From: an uncultured Eubacteriales bacterium
Lineage (GTDB): Bacteria; Bacillota; Clostridia; Tissierellales; Peptoniphilaceae
Assembly (NCBI GenBank): GCA_902488815.1
Contig: CABTXP010000027.1
Location: forward strand, 1 to 15,068
Direction: 5' to 3'
Length of the DNA: 15,068 bases
This document shows positions 1 through 7,427 of the stretch, in pieces. The translations under genes were made by a program, and so were the position numbers. Positions within the stretch are counted from its first letter, which is position 1. Each line of letters begins with the position of its first letter. A model generated the notes under the pieces. It was not told the origin of the DNA and did no database searches. It saw only the letters and a program-made list of their open reading frames with translations.

Positions 1-1149
1 AATATAATAAAATCATCCTATAAAAAGGATGTAGGACCGGAAACATTTATTTTCTTAATTTTATTTTTCGGGTTATTCGTCTTCTTAGGTCGCGAAATGG
101 GCGGCACTAATATGATTAAGACAATGATGATGACCTCTTTTGACTTGCTTATTAATGTGTGCTTTTATCTTATGGCGGTTGCGGTAATTGCAGGTGGAGT
201 ATCTGCAATATTTTCTGAATTTGGCGTCGTGGCTTTAGTTAACAAAGGATTGTCCCATGTCATGAAGCCAATTTACGATTTGCCGGGAGCAAGCTCTCTT
301 GGTATGTTAAATTGTTTTATGTCAGATAACCCTGCAATTTTGACTTTGGCACATGATGATAACTTCAGAAAATATTTTAAGAAATATCAAATGCCAGCCC
401 TTACAAATTTGGGCACGGCTTTCGGCATGGGTCTTATTACTGTGACTTCTATGATGGCACTTCCCGTAGAAGGAGCTATTAAAGCTTCACTTATAGGACT
501 TTTGGGAGCCGTAGTAGGAAGTATTGTATCCGTAAGACTTATGATTAGAAAAACAAAGAAGTATTACGGCACTGAAGATTGGGTTGAAATAACCGGCGGA
601 CATGATATACCTGAAGGCCACAGAAAAGTTAGAGAAGGATCGGCGGGCTCTCGATTTATCCAAGCTCTTTTAGACGGCGGTAAAATCGGCGTTGACATGG
701 GAGTTGCTATTATCCCCGGTGTATGTTTAATTTGTACACTTGTTATTATGCTTACAAATGGTCCGGGACCGGGAGGAGTATATGACGGCTCTGCAAGACA
801 GGGTGTTGCCGTACTTCCCTTTATTGGAGAAAAACTTAACTTTATTCTTTCTCCACTATTCGGTTTTTCCACTCCTGAAGCAATTTCAGTACCTATCACT
901 GCATTAGGCAGCAGCGGTGCGGCTATAGGAATGGTTGCCGACATGGCGGAAAGACAAGTAATCGGCGGAAACGACATTGCGGTATTTACATCAATTTGTA
1001 TGTGCTGGAGCGGTTATTTATCTACACACATTGCAATGATGGACGCCCTTGATACAAAGGAAATGACAGGCAACGCAATTACGTCTCACACCATAGGAGG
1101 CATTTGTGCAGGTGTTGCCGCAAGTTTAATTTGGAGGTTGTTAGTTTAG
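1..1149 (+). CDS. Polytopic membrane protein, nucleoside-recognition/gate type (CD0519/CD1768-like), 5' end outside window
   Basis: The frame is open from base 1, giving 382 visible residues, so the start lies upstream; the first in-window ATG (97) falls inside what reads as a membrane segment-to-loop junction (FIFLILFFGLFVFLG precedes it) and is unlikely to be the true start. I see about eight to nine hydrophobic segments, including LLINVCFYLMAVAVIAGG, a segment near 710-760, and a C-terminal one ending in WRLLV. Features resembling gate-domain (nucleoside recognition) proteins are the Gly/Ala-rich helices and the loop SLGMLNCFMSDNPAIL, a pattern I associate with the family named after C. 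difficile CD0519/CD1768. Role: probably transport or channel activity in the cytoplasmic membrane; substrate unknown. Its stop codon directly abuts the ATG of the Clp-like gene, so it is cotranscribed with it. The neighbouring ornithine/carbamate genes suggest an amino-acid-related substrate, which is only inference. Confidence 0.7.
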   Translation, partial: NIIKSSYKKDVGPETFIFLILFFGLFVFLGREMGGTNMIKTMMMTSFDLLINVCFYLMAVAVIAGGVSAIFSEFGVVALVNKGLSHVMKPIYDLPGASSLGMLNCFMSDNPAILTLAHDDNFRKYFKKYQMPALTNLGTAFGMGLITVTSMMALPVEGAIKASLIGLLGAVVGSIVSVRLMIRKTKKYYGTEDWVEITGGHDIPEGHRKVREGSAGSRFIQALLDGGKIGVDMGVAIIPGVCLICTLVIMLTNGPGPGGVYDGSARQGVAVLPFIGEKLNFILSPLFGFSTPEAISVPITALGSSGAAIGMVADMAERQVIGGNDIAVFTSICMCWSGYLSTHIAMMDALDTKEMTGNAITSHTIGGICAGVAASLIWRLLV

Positions 1150-3678
1150 ATGGATACTTCAAGATACTCTCAACAAGCTGTCAACATAATAAGAGAGGCA
1201 AATCAAATTGCCATTAGGAACAATAATTCTGAAGTTACAGATCTTCATTTGTTTTATTCTGTTTTGCTGCACGGCGAAAATTCTTTAAGAGAGTATTTTA
1301 AAGAGCTTGGAGTTGTCTATCAAAACCTTAAAGAGGATGTGGAGAATGCCGTCAAAAAGCTTAGAGCGGTAAAGGGCATTACAAATCTCTACACAAGCAG
1401 GTCTTACCAAAGGGCTCTGCTTATTTCAGATGAAATTTCAAGAAATCTCTTTGAGGAGTACATTACTTCGGAACATATTTTACTTGCCACTTTGAGAGAA
1501 GACGATATGCCTTCTTCAAAACTTGCAAAACTTCATGGCTTGACTTACACGGAACTTAGAAATTTAATTTCAAATAAGTTTAACGAGTCCTTTATGTCGG
1601 GAGTGGCACAGGAAAGTATAATTCAGCTGAGCAAGTACGGCAGAAATTTAACCGAGGAAGCCTTAGAAGGCAAACTTGACCCGGTAATCGGCAGAGAAGA
1701 CGAGGAGCGAAGCGCAATACGTATTTTGTCTCGCAGGATTAAAAACAATCCCGTCTTAATTGGCGAGGCCGGTGTAGGCAAGACTGCCATTGTAGAGGGG
1801 ATAGTACAGAGGATTGTAAGAGGCGACGTGCCGGACAATTTAAAGGAAAAAATTGTATTCTCCCTTGACATGGGGTCTTTAATTGCAGGAGCCAAGTATC
1901 GCGGAGATTTTGAAGAGAGACTGCAAAAAATTTTAGAAATAATAAAAGATTCGGAAGGAAAGATTATTCTTTTCATAGACGAACTTCACAACATAATTGG
2001 TAGTGGAAATACTTCGGGAACAATGGATACGGCGAACCTTTTAAAGCCCATGCTTGCAAGAGGTGAGATTTTAACCATCGGTGCAACAACTATTGAGGAG
2101 TACAGAAAGTATATTGAAGTAGATGGAGCTTTGGACAGAAGATTTCAAAAAATTTTAGTTGAAGAGCCTTCTATTGACACTACAATTACAATACTTAGAG
2201 GTATTAAACACAAGTACGAAAATCACCACGGAGTAAAAATTACGGACCCGGCACTTATAGAAGCTGCGAAGCTTTCAAAGAGGTTTTTGCCTGAGAGAAA
2301 GCTTCCTGACGTTGTCGTTGACGTAATAGACGAGGCCTGCTCTCTTGTAAAAATGGCAAGAGATCAAAATCCTGAAGAGATTGACATGCTTCACAGAAAC
2401 ATTGTCAATTTGGAAATGGAAAAAATTGCCCTTAAATACGAGGACGATGAGATCTCAAGGCTGAGATTTTTAGAAAAGGAAGCTGAAAGTAAGGAACTTG
2501 AAGCTGAATTGGAAGAGAAAACCAAGCTCTATAATTTAGAAAAAGAGAGACAGGAAGAGATAATAAGAAACGAGCACGAACTTTCCCTAATAGATGACGA
2601 CTTGAAAGATGCGAAGGAAAAACGCAACTTTAAAGCCCTGGACAAGCTGGTGGAAACTGAGAAGAAGGTTCAGGAGAAGCTTAGAAATTTGGAAGCGATT
2701 GAACCTTACTATCCTATTAAGACTAAGGTAACTGTAAATGAAGTGAGGGAAATAATTTCCAAACTTTCAGGCATGCCCAAGAACAAACTTCAGTCCAACA
2801 GTTTAAAGAGACTTAACGATATTAGGGACAAGATCAAGTCGGAGTTTGTAGGTTCAGACGATATGATTGACAAGATAATTAACACCTACATGATTTCCGA
2901 AGGTGGACTTCTCTCAAGGACAAAACCTGTAGGCAGCTTTATGATATGCGGACCTTCAGGTTCGGGGAAAAGTTATATCGGCGAATTATTATCTGAATAT
3001 CTTTACGACGGACAAAGGTCGTTAATCAGATTTGACATGAGCGAGTTTTCAGACAAGAGCTCGATTACAAAATTAATCGGAGCACCTCCCGGGTATGTGG
3101 GATATGAATTCGGCGGCGTCCTTACTGAACAGCTTAGGACAAAGCCCTACAGCGTAATAGTTTTTGAAAACATAGACAAGGCTCACTATGAGGTTCAGTC
3201 CTTGATACTTCAAATGATTCAATCAGGTGAGTTAAAGGACAACAAGGGCAGAGTAATAAATCTCAGAAACACAATTATTATTTTAGCTCTTACAACTCAC
3301 TCTGCTGAAGACTTTAAAGCAAAGTTGGAAGACGATCACATAGGTGATATGGACAGAAATGTAGATTATACATTTTATATAAAAGAGCCTTCCTTAAAGG
3401 ACAAGGAAAAGTTAATCACTTTAAATTTACAAAAGTTAGGTGATGAACTTAAAGAAAGACAAATTATTCTCGAGTGGAGTGATGATTTCATAAGAGAATT
3501 TTTGGATATGGCATCTAGGGAAAATATGATTGCCAAAGAAATAAAAAAAGTAGTGGAGCAGGAAATTTACTTCCTAATTGTGGAGCGCAATTTAGAAAAA
3601 GAGCTGAAGAGCTTCACCACAATTACACTATACTTTGATGAAAATGGTAGTTTTAATTTATTAGTAAAAGAGAAATAG
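1150..3678 (+). CDS. ClpB/ClpC-like double AAA+ ATPase with degenerate second ATPase domain
   Basis: 842 residues with Hsp100 layout: Clp N-domain (about 1-150), linker KYGRNLTEEALEGKLDPVIG, ATPase domain 1 (D1) with Walker A GEAGVGKT (205-212), pore loop KYRGDFEERL, Walker B FIDELH (D277/E278), sensor IGATT and arginine pair R330/R331. A charged coiled-coil middle domain (about 415-520) has ClpB-like length. Domain 2 keeps Walker A GPSGSGKS (601-608) and pore loop GYVG (648-651), but Walker B reads VFENIDKAH: the usual Asp-Glu is Glu673-Asn674. The sensor-1 Asn position is Thr715, and the sensor-2 GAR motif reads IAK (794-796). I see no clear [LIV]GF ClpP-docking tripeptide in domain 2. Family knowledge: such rings thread proteins for refolding or degradation. 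Inference: D1 drives the motor while D2 binds ATP structurally. The start ATG is 12 nt after GGAGG, which is rather long spacing, and it directly follows the upstream stop. It sits in a metabolic operon rather than a stress operon; no CIRCE-like site is visible nearby. Confidence 0.88.
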   Translation: MDTSRYSQQAVNIIREANQIAIRNNNSEVTDLHLFYSVLLHGENSLREYFKELGVVYQNLKEDVENAVKKLRAVKGITNLYTSRSYQRALLISDEISRNLFEEYITSEHILLATLREDDMPSSKLAKLHGLTYTELRNLISNKFNESFMSGVAQESIIQLSKYGRNLTEEALEGKLDPVIGREDEERSAIRILSRRIKNNPVLIGEAGVGKTAIVEGIVQRIVRGDVPDNLKEKIVFSLDMGSLIAGAKYRGDFEERLQKILEIIKDSEGKIILFIDELHNIIGSGNTSGTMDTANLLKPMLARGEILTIGATTIEEYRKYIEVDGALDRRFQKILVEEPSIDTTITILRGIKHKYENHHGVKITDPALIEAAKLSKRFLPERKLPDVVVDVIDEACSLVKMARDQNPEEIDMLHRNIVNLEMEKIALKYEDDEISRLRFLEKEAESKELEAELEEKTKLYNLEKERQEEIIRNEHELSLIDDDLKDAKEKRNFKALDKLVETEKKVQEKLRNLEAIEPYYPIKTKVTVNEVREIISKLSGMPKNKLQSNSLKRLNDIRDKIKSEFVGSDDMIDKIINTYMISEGGLLSRTKPVGSFMICGPSGSGKSYIGELLSEYLYDGQRSLIRFDMSEFSDKSSITKLIGAPPGYVGYEFGGVLTEQLRTKPYSVIVFENIDKAHYEVQSLILQMIQSGELKDNKGRVINLRNTIIILALTTHSAEDFKAKLEDDHIGDMDRNVDYTFYIKEPSLKDKEKLITLNLQKLGDELKERQIILEWSDDFIREFLDMASRENMIAKEIKKVVEQEIYFLIVERNLEKELKSFTTITLYFDENGSFNLLVKEK

Positions 3679-3689
3679 GAGTGAAAAAT

Positions 3690-4862
3690 ATGGGTTACAA
3701 AATACCGGAACTTACTTTACCGAATTTTAAAGAAGAAAAGTACAAGAACGCACAACCTGTAAAAATGGCAAAGGTTGAAAAAGACGGCATAGCACCGGAT
3801 GATTTTTATCTAACATCACACATGCCGACTTTTTACAAAGTTGAAGATGAGTGGCTGTTGCCGGAACACAACTCACTAAACTGTGTTGCTGTTTACAAAG
3901 ACGGCAAAATTGTAGTTACAGAAATCAGAGAACTTAAAAAGGGTGACGAAGTAGTTCTTGGAAAAGAAGCTTCCCTTGAAAACGGAATATTAGTTTACAG
4001 AGAAGGATTTCCAAGCTACATATATTCAATCCCGGGCAAAGCTGTTGAAACTTCATTCTCAAAAGACTATGAAACTCTATTTGACCTTATGCAACAAGAG
4101 AGAGATTCAGAAGACGGATACATTGTTTGGGTTCTTGGACCAAGTGTTGTATTTGACTATGACACGAGAAAAGCACTTAACCAATTGGCAGAAAACGGAT
4201 ACATTGACTGCATGTTAGGTGGAAACGCAATGTGCACTCACGACTTGGAAGGCGGATTCTTACAAACATCTCTTGGACAAAATATTTATACACAAGAGAA
4301 TGTACCCATGGGTCACTACAATCACTTGGACCTTTTAAACGAAGTAAGAACGGCAGGTTCAATTAAGAACTTTATCGCTTCAGGCAATGTTAAAGACGGC
4401 ATCATCAAAACTCTTAGCGACATGGACATACCCTTTGTACTTTCAGGTTCAATAAGAGACGACGGACCCCTTCCGGAAGTAATCGGAGACACTGACAGAG
4501 CGCTTACTGAAACTAAGAAAGAGCTTGACAAGGCGACTCTAATTATTTGTATAGCTACAATGCTTCACAGTCTGTCTGTCGGCAACATGGCATCAAGTTA
4601 CAGAATCAGAAAAGACGGAAGAATTACACCTGTTTATATGTACTCAATTGACGTAACTGAAAACGTGGTTCACAAAGTTGGAGCGGCAAGAGAACTTATG
4701 GCTTTCGTTCCCATGGTTACAAACGTTCAAGACTTTGTAGTTAACTGTGAAAAAGCATTAATTACACCTGCAGACAAAGTTTTTGCAAGTGAAATGGAAA
4801 TACCGGAAATGGAATATGTTGAAACCGGAAGAGAAGATGCTAAGAAGGGAGAGTTACAATGA
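3690..4862 (+). CDS. TIGR00300-family LOR/SDH-type protein, probable ornithine cyclodeaminase (motif-intact paralog)
   Basis: 390 residues. I chose ATG 3690 (MGYKIPEL) because AGGAGTG at 3677-3683 sits 6 nt upstream; the GTG at 3681 is itself part of that ribosome-binding site. The sequence matches the family of the archaeal alternative ornithine cyclodeaminase (MMP1218 type) and the C-terminal half of cyanobacterial ArgZ/AgrE. Recognisable blocks are GGNAMCTHD (177-185), GHYNHL (208-213), SGSIRDDGPLPE (252-263), MLHSLSVGNM (291-300) and the Asp of YSIDVT, followed by MVTNVQDF. Family role: ornithine to proline plus ammonia by internal hydride transfer, in the cytoplasm. The arginine dihydrolase domain that precedes this region in ArgZ/AgrE is absent, so the substrate would be ornithine rather than arginine. 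A 30-residue acidic tail follows the family core. It overlaps the next gene by 4 nt (ATGA), implying translational coupling with its paralog. Function is assigned from the family; the substrate is not proven. Confidence 0.8.
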   Translation: MGYKIPELTLPNFKEEKYKNAQPVKMAKVEKDGIAPDDFYLTSHMPTFYKVEDEWLLPEHNSLNCVAVYKDGKIVVTEIRELKKGDEVVLGKEASLENGILVYREGFPSYIYSIPGKAVETSFSKDYETLFDLMQQERDSEDGYIVWVLGPSVVFDYDTRKALNQLAENGYIDCMLGGNAMCTHDLEGGFLQTSLGQNIYTQENVPMGHYNHLDLLNEVRTAGSIKNFIASGNVKDGIIKTLSDMDIPFVLSGSIRDDGPLPEVIGDTDRALTETKKELDKATLIICIATMLHSLSVGNMASSYRIRKDGRITPVYMYSIDVTENVVHKVGAARELMAFVPMVTNVQDFVVNCEKALITPADKVFASEMEIPEMEYVETGREDAKKGELQ

Positions 4863-5956
4863 TGAAATTTGAAATGCCGAAATACCACCATCCGAATTTT
4901 GACCAAGACTTTTTAAAGAACGCACCTAACGCTGTTCTTGAAGAAGTTAAGGTAGACGGACTAAGTCCGAGAAACTATCACGCACTGTCAGTATATCCTG
5001 AATACTTTAAGATAAACGGCAAGTGGGTACTTGCAGCTCAGTCACGTATGGACACTGTTGCAGTCGCAAAAGACACACTGGGCGAAGAAAGGGTAGACAT
5101 AGTAGAATTCAGAAACCTTAAAAAAGGCGACAAAGTTGTAATCGGTCGTACAGAAGACGCTTCAGAAGGTATCTATGTTTGGACTCAAGGCTTTATGGAA
5201 GAAGATGCTGAAGCAGATACATTTGCCTTCAGATCGGGACGTTCAAGAGAGACTGCATTCTCAATTGATTACGATACTCTTTACGAAGTATTGAAATACG
5301 AAAAAGCTCACAAGGGCTATGTAACCTTAATCGTAGGATCTGCACTTGCTCTTGACGACGACTCACGCCTTGCCCTTGAAAGACTTGTTAGAAACGGATA
5401 TGTTCAAGCAATATTCTGCGGCACCGAAACAGCTGCATTTGACCTTGAAAAAGGTATTTACAATACCTCATGGGGACAAGAACACTTCCAAAAAGAACAA
5501 AACACTACAAGAAACTTATACGAAACTATAAACCTTGCAAATAAATACGGTTCTACAAAAGCTTTAGTTGAATCAGGACTTGTTAAAGACGGATTTATCA
5601 AAGCGTGTGTAGAGTGCAATGTACCATTTGTACTTTCAGGCACAATTAGAGACAGATTAGGTCTTCCTGAGACAATAAACAATGTTTACCAAGCACAAAA
5701 TGAAATGCGTAAACACGCAAGAAAGACTTCAACAATTATTATGATGTCTGCAATTCTGTTTACAATTGCAACAGGTAACATGACTCCTTCATACAATGTA
5801 TTTGACGGAGAAGTAAGACCTGTTTACATGTACACAATAGACATTCAGGAATTCGCTGTAAACAAGCTTTCAGATAGAGGAACTGTAACAGCTGTATCAA
5901 TGGTAACTAACGCTCAAGACTTTATTAGAAACGTAGATCGAGCATTAAATAAATAA
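4859..5956 (+). CDS. TIGR00300-family paralog with altered active-site motifs
   Basis: 365 residues, clearly a paralog of the preceding protein over its full length; both have PVYMY(S/T)ID near the C-terminus followed by VTNxQDF and an Rx/Ex-AL end. Several family blocks are changed: GNAxxTHD becomes GTETAAFD (188-195), the GHYNHL histidines are missing (TTRNLYE), IRDDGPLPE becomes IRDRLGLPE (263-271) and MLHS becomes ILFT (299-302). GNM (306-308) and the N-terminal LKKGD segment are kept. This suggests a subunit that lost or changed catalysis, or an enzyme for another substrate. Start: ATG 4859 overlaps the upstream stop (ATGA), with AGGGAG 7 nt away; a second ATG at 4862 is also possible. 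Coupled translation with the intact paralog would suit a heteromeric complex. The pairing is inference; no structure can be read from sequence alone. Confidence 0.75.
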   Translation: MMKFEMPKYHHPNFDQDFLKNAPNAVLEEVKVDGLSPRNYHALSVYPEYFKINGKWVLAAQSRMDTVAVAKDTLGEERVDIVEFRNLKKGDKVVIGRTEDASEGIYVWTQGFMEEDAEADTFAFRSGRSRETAFSIDYDTLYEVLKYEKAHKGYVTLIVGSALALDDDSRLALERLVRNGYVQAIFCGTETAAFDLEKGIYNTSWGQEHFQKEQNTTRNLYETINLANKYGSTKALVESGLVKDGFIKACVECNVPFVLSGTIRDRLGLPETINNVYQAQNEMRKHARKTSTIIMMSAILFTIATGNMTPSYNVFDGEVRPVYMYTIDIQEFAVNKLSDRGTVTAVSMVTNAQDFIRNVDRALNK

Positions 5957-5976
5957 GTTAACACTTAGGAGGCAAA

Positions 5977-6900
5977 ATGAAAAAAATAGTATTGGCACTT
6001 GGAGGTAATGCGTTAGGCAATACTCCCGACGAACAAAAAGCCGCAGTAAAAATCACTGCAAAATCAATAGTAGATTTAGTAGCACAAGGCAATAAAGTTA
6101 TAATTTCACACGGCAACGGACCTCAAGTAGGTATGATAAATCTTGCAATGGACGAAGCTTCAAAATCAGAAGCAAAGACTCCAAAAATGCCTTTCCCCGA
6201 ATGTGGAGCAATGAGCCAAGGCTACATCGGATACCACCTTCAAAATGCAATTGCAAATGAATTAAAAGCAAGAGGCATGAATGAAACTTGCGCATCAATT
6301 GTGACACAAGTTGTTGTAGACAAAAACGACCCTGCATTTGAAAACCCGACTAAGCCAATCGGATCCTTCTACACAAAAGAAGAAGCTGATGAAATGCTTA
6401 AAAAAGGCTTTGCATTTAAAGAAGACGCAGGCAGAGGATACAGAAGAGTAGTTCCATCACCGAAGCCGGTTGATATAGTTGAAAAGAAAGCTATTGAAAC
6501 TCTATACAACGAAGGCGTTATAGTAATAGCTGCAGGCGGCGGCGGAATCCCTGTAGTTAAAGAAGAAACTTATGTAGGAGTTCCTGCAGTTATAGACAAA
6601 GACTTCTCAACAGCAAAACTTGCTGAGCTTACTGATGCCGATGTACTGATTATTCTTACAGCAGTTGAAAAAGTTGCAATTAAATTCGGCACACCTGAAC
6701 AAGAATGGCTAAGCGAAATGTCAGTTGAAAAAGCTAAAGAATATTTAGAAGCAAAAGAATTTGCAGAAGGATCAATGAAGCCGAAGGTAGAAGCCGCTTT
6801 AGGATTTGTTGAGTCAAAGAAGGGCAGAAGTGCACTTATCACTTCTCTTGAAAAAGCATTTGACGGGCTGGCAGGAAAGACCGGTACCTGGATAAAATAA
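5977..6900 (+). CDS. arcC: Carbamate kinase
   Basis: 307 residues, the normal family length. It catalyses carbamoyl phosphate + ADP to ATP + carbamate, a substrate-level phosphorylation step of arginine/citrulline (or ureide) fermentation in the cytoplasm. Amino-acid-kinase landmarks are present: ALGGNAL (7-13), SHGNGPQVG (44-52), GAMSQGYIGYHLQNAI (77-92), the glycine loop AAGGGGIPV (185-193), the VIDKD segment (205-209), GSMKPKVEAA (265-274) and the C-terminal GTWI. The start is well supported by AGGAGG seven nt upstream of ATG, in a 20-nt gap after the TIGR00300 paralog. Placement after ornithine-handling genes fits arginine breakdown, where carbamoyl phosphate and ornithine are co-products; however neither arginine deiminase nor ornithine transcarbamylase is within the window. 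No hairpin terminator is visible after its stop. Confidence 0.95.
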   Translation: MKKIVLALGGNALGNTPDEQKAAVKITAKSIVDLVAQGNKVIISHGNGPQVGMINLAMDEASKSEAKTPKMPFPECGAMSQGYIGYHLQNAIANELKARGMNETCASIVTQVVVDKNDPAFENPTKPIGSFYTKEEADEMLKKGFAFKEDAGRGYRRVVPSPKPVDIVEKKAIETLYNEGVIVIAAGGGGIPVVKEETYVGVPAVIDKDFSTAKLAELTDADVLIILTAVEKVAIKFGTPEQEWLSEMSVEKAKEYLEAKEFAEGSMKPKVEAALGFVESKKGRSALITSLEKAFDGLAGKTGTWIK

Positions 6901-6910
6901 TTTTAAAAAT

Positions 6911-6936
6911 ATTGAATTTGTGATAGTATCTATTTA
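6911..6936 (+). promoter_or_regulatory. Candidate extended -10 promoter giving a leaderless transcript
   Basis: The 35-nt gap before the DUF3842 gene contains TGATAGTAT (6921-6929), an extended -10 pattern (TGn followed by TANNAT). The hexamer ends 6 nt before the A of ATG 6936, so transcription would begin at or next to the start codon. No convincing -35 lies at 17 nt (TTTTAA only). No purine-rich Shine-Dalgarno sequence exists between the hexamer and the ATG. Pattern-based call. Confidence 0.35.
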
Positions 6937-7349
6937 TGAAAATTTTAATAATAGATGCTCAGGGCGGAGGCCTTGGCAGAGAACTGATTCAAAATTTAAA
7001 AACAAAATTCCAAGGCATAGAACTCATTGCCGTAGGCACTAACAGCATGGCAACCTCAAATATGATTAAGGCAGGCGCAAAATTCGGCGCCACCGGCGAG
7101 AACGCCGTTATAGTAAACTCAAAGACAGCGGATTTAATCTTAGGTCCTGTGGGAATACTTTTTGCAAACTCCATGCTTGGTGAGATTACTCCCAAGATGG
7201 CGGAAGCTGTCAATATAAGCGGTGCCAAAAAAATCCTCATTCCCTTCTTCCACGATGACAATATTATTGTGGGCATAGAAGATTATTCAATGAAAAATCT
7301 CATTAAACTTGCAATGGATGAGGTAGAAAAATTTTATAAGAATGCATGA
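6936..7349 (+). CDS. DUF3842 family small Rossmann-like protein
   Basis: 137 residues matching the DUF3842 family, for which I know no established function. The N-terminus has a beta strand followed by DAQGGGLGREL (7-17), a glycine-rich nucleotide-binding-like turn. Other conserved-looking blocks are GTNSMATSNMIKAGA (34-48), GATGENAVIV (51-60) and GPVGILFANSMLGEITPKMAEA (70-91), the last containing the family's NSMLGEI signature. The start ATG 6936 is the only sensible one: an in-frame stop TAG lies at 6924-6926 and the protein begins like other family members (MKIxxID). There is no ribosome-binding site, unlike every neighbour. It sits between carbamate kinase and the nickel-cofactor block and ends just before the terminator at 7391. 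It may be a soluble nucleotide-binding accessory protein, which is inference only. Confidence 0.8.
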   Translation: MKILIIDAQGGGLGRELIQNLKTKFQGIELIAVGTNSMATSNMIKAGAKFGATGENAVIVNSKTADLILGPVGILFANSMLGEITPKMAEAVNISGAKKILIPFFHDDNIIVGIEDYSMKNLIKLAMDEVEKFYKNA

Positions 7350-7355
7350 AGCAAT

Positions 7356-7384
7356 AAGACACAGAAGTGTCAATACTGTAGAAT
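7356..7384 (+). promoter_or_regulatory. Weak sigma-A-like promoter candidate before larE
   Basis: AAGACA (7356-7361; four of six to TTGACA) is followed after 17 nt by TAGAAT (7379-7384; five of six to TATAAT), preceded by TG. Predicted start near 7391 gives a leader of about 50 nt that begins at the 5' arm of the terminator hairpin. The spacer contains a perfect 5-bp dyad, GACAC-AGAA-GTGTC (7358-7371), that could be an operator. Only sequence similarity supports this. Confidence 0.3.
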
Positions 7385-7397
7385 ACCAAGAAGGTAT
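7383..7397 (+). promoter_or_regulatory. Alternative hairpin competing with the pre-larE terminator
   Basis: ATACC (7383-7387) can pair with GGTAT (7393-7397) around an AAGAA loop. The same GGTAT forms the core of the terminator 5' arm, pairing with ATACC at 7416-7420. The two structures exclude each other, an arrangement like an anti-terminator/terminator pair. The alternative stem is only 5 bp, weaker than the 12-bp terminator, so it may be chance or need a factor to stabilise it. Confidence 0.3.
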
Positions 7398-7427
7398 GTA
7401 GGTCATAGGACTTGCATACCTTTTTTT
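7391..7427 (+). terminator. Rho-independent terminator between the two gene blocks
   Basis: A 12-bp stem (7391-7402 with 7411-7422, including two G-T pairs), an 8-nt loop and a run of seven T (7421-7427). It ends block A after the DUF3842 gene. The T-tract ends only 15 nt before the larE ATG, so it could also attenuate read-through into the nickel block. Confidence 0.85.

Noticed and set aside
97..99. ATG 97 as the start of the first membrane protein
   Set aside because: The frame is open to base 1 and encodes a hydrophobic segment just upstream, so the true start lies outside the window.
3681..3683. GTG 3681 as the start of the first TIGR00300 paralog
   Set aside because: It is part of the AGGAGTG ribosome-binding site that serves ATG 3690 at normal spacing.
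5346..5531. Plus-strand 61-codon frame inside the second TIGR00300 gene
   Set aside because: Out-of-frame overlap with a full-length conserved gene, with no domain and no ribosome-binding site.
6901..6935. Terminator after carbamate kinase
   Set aside because: The gap is AT-rich but has no stable stem followed by a T-tract.
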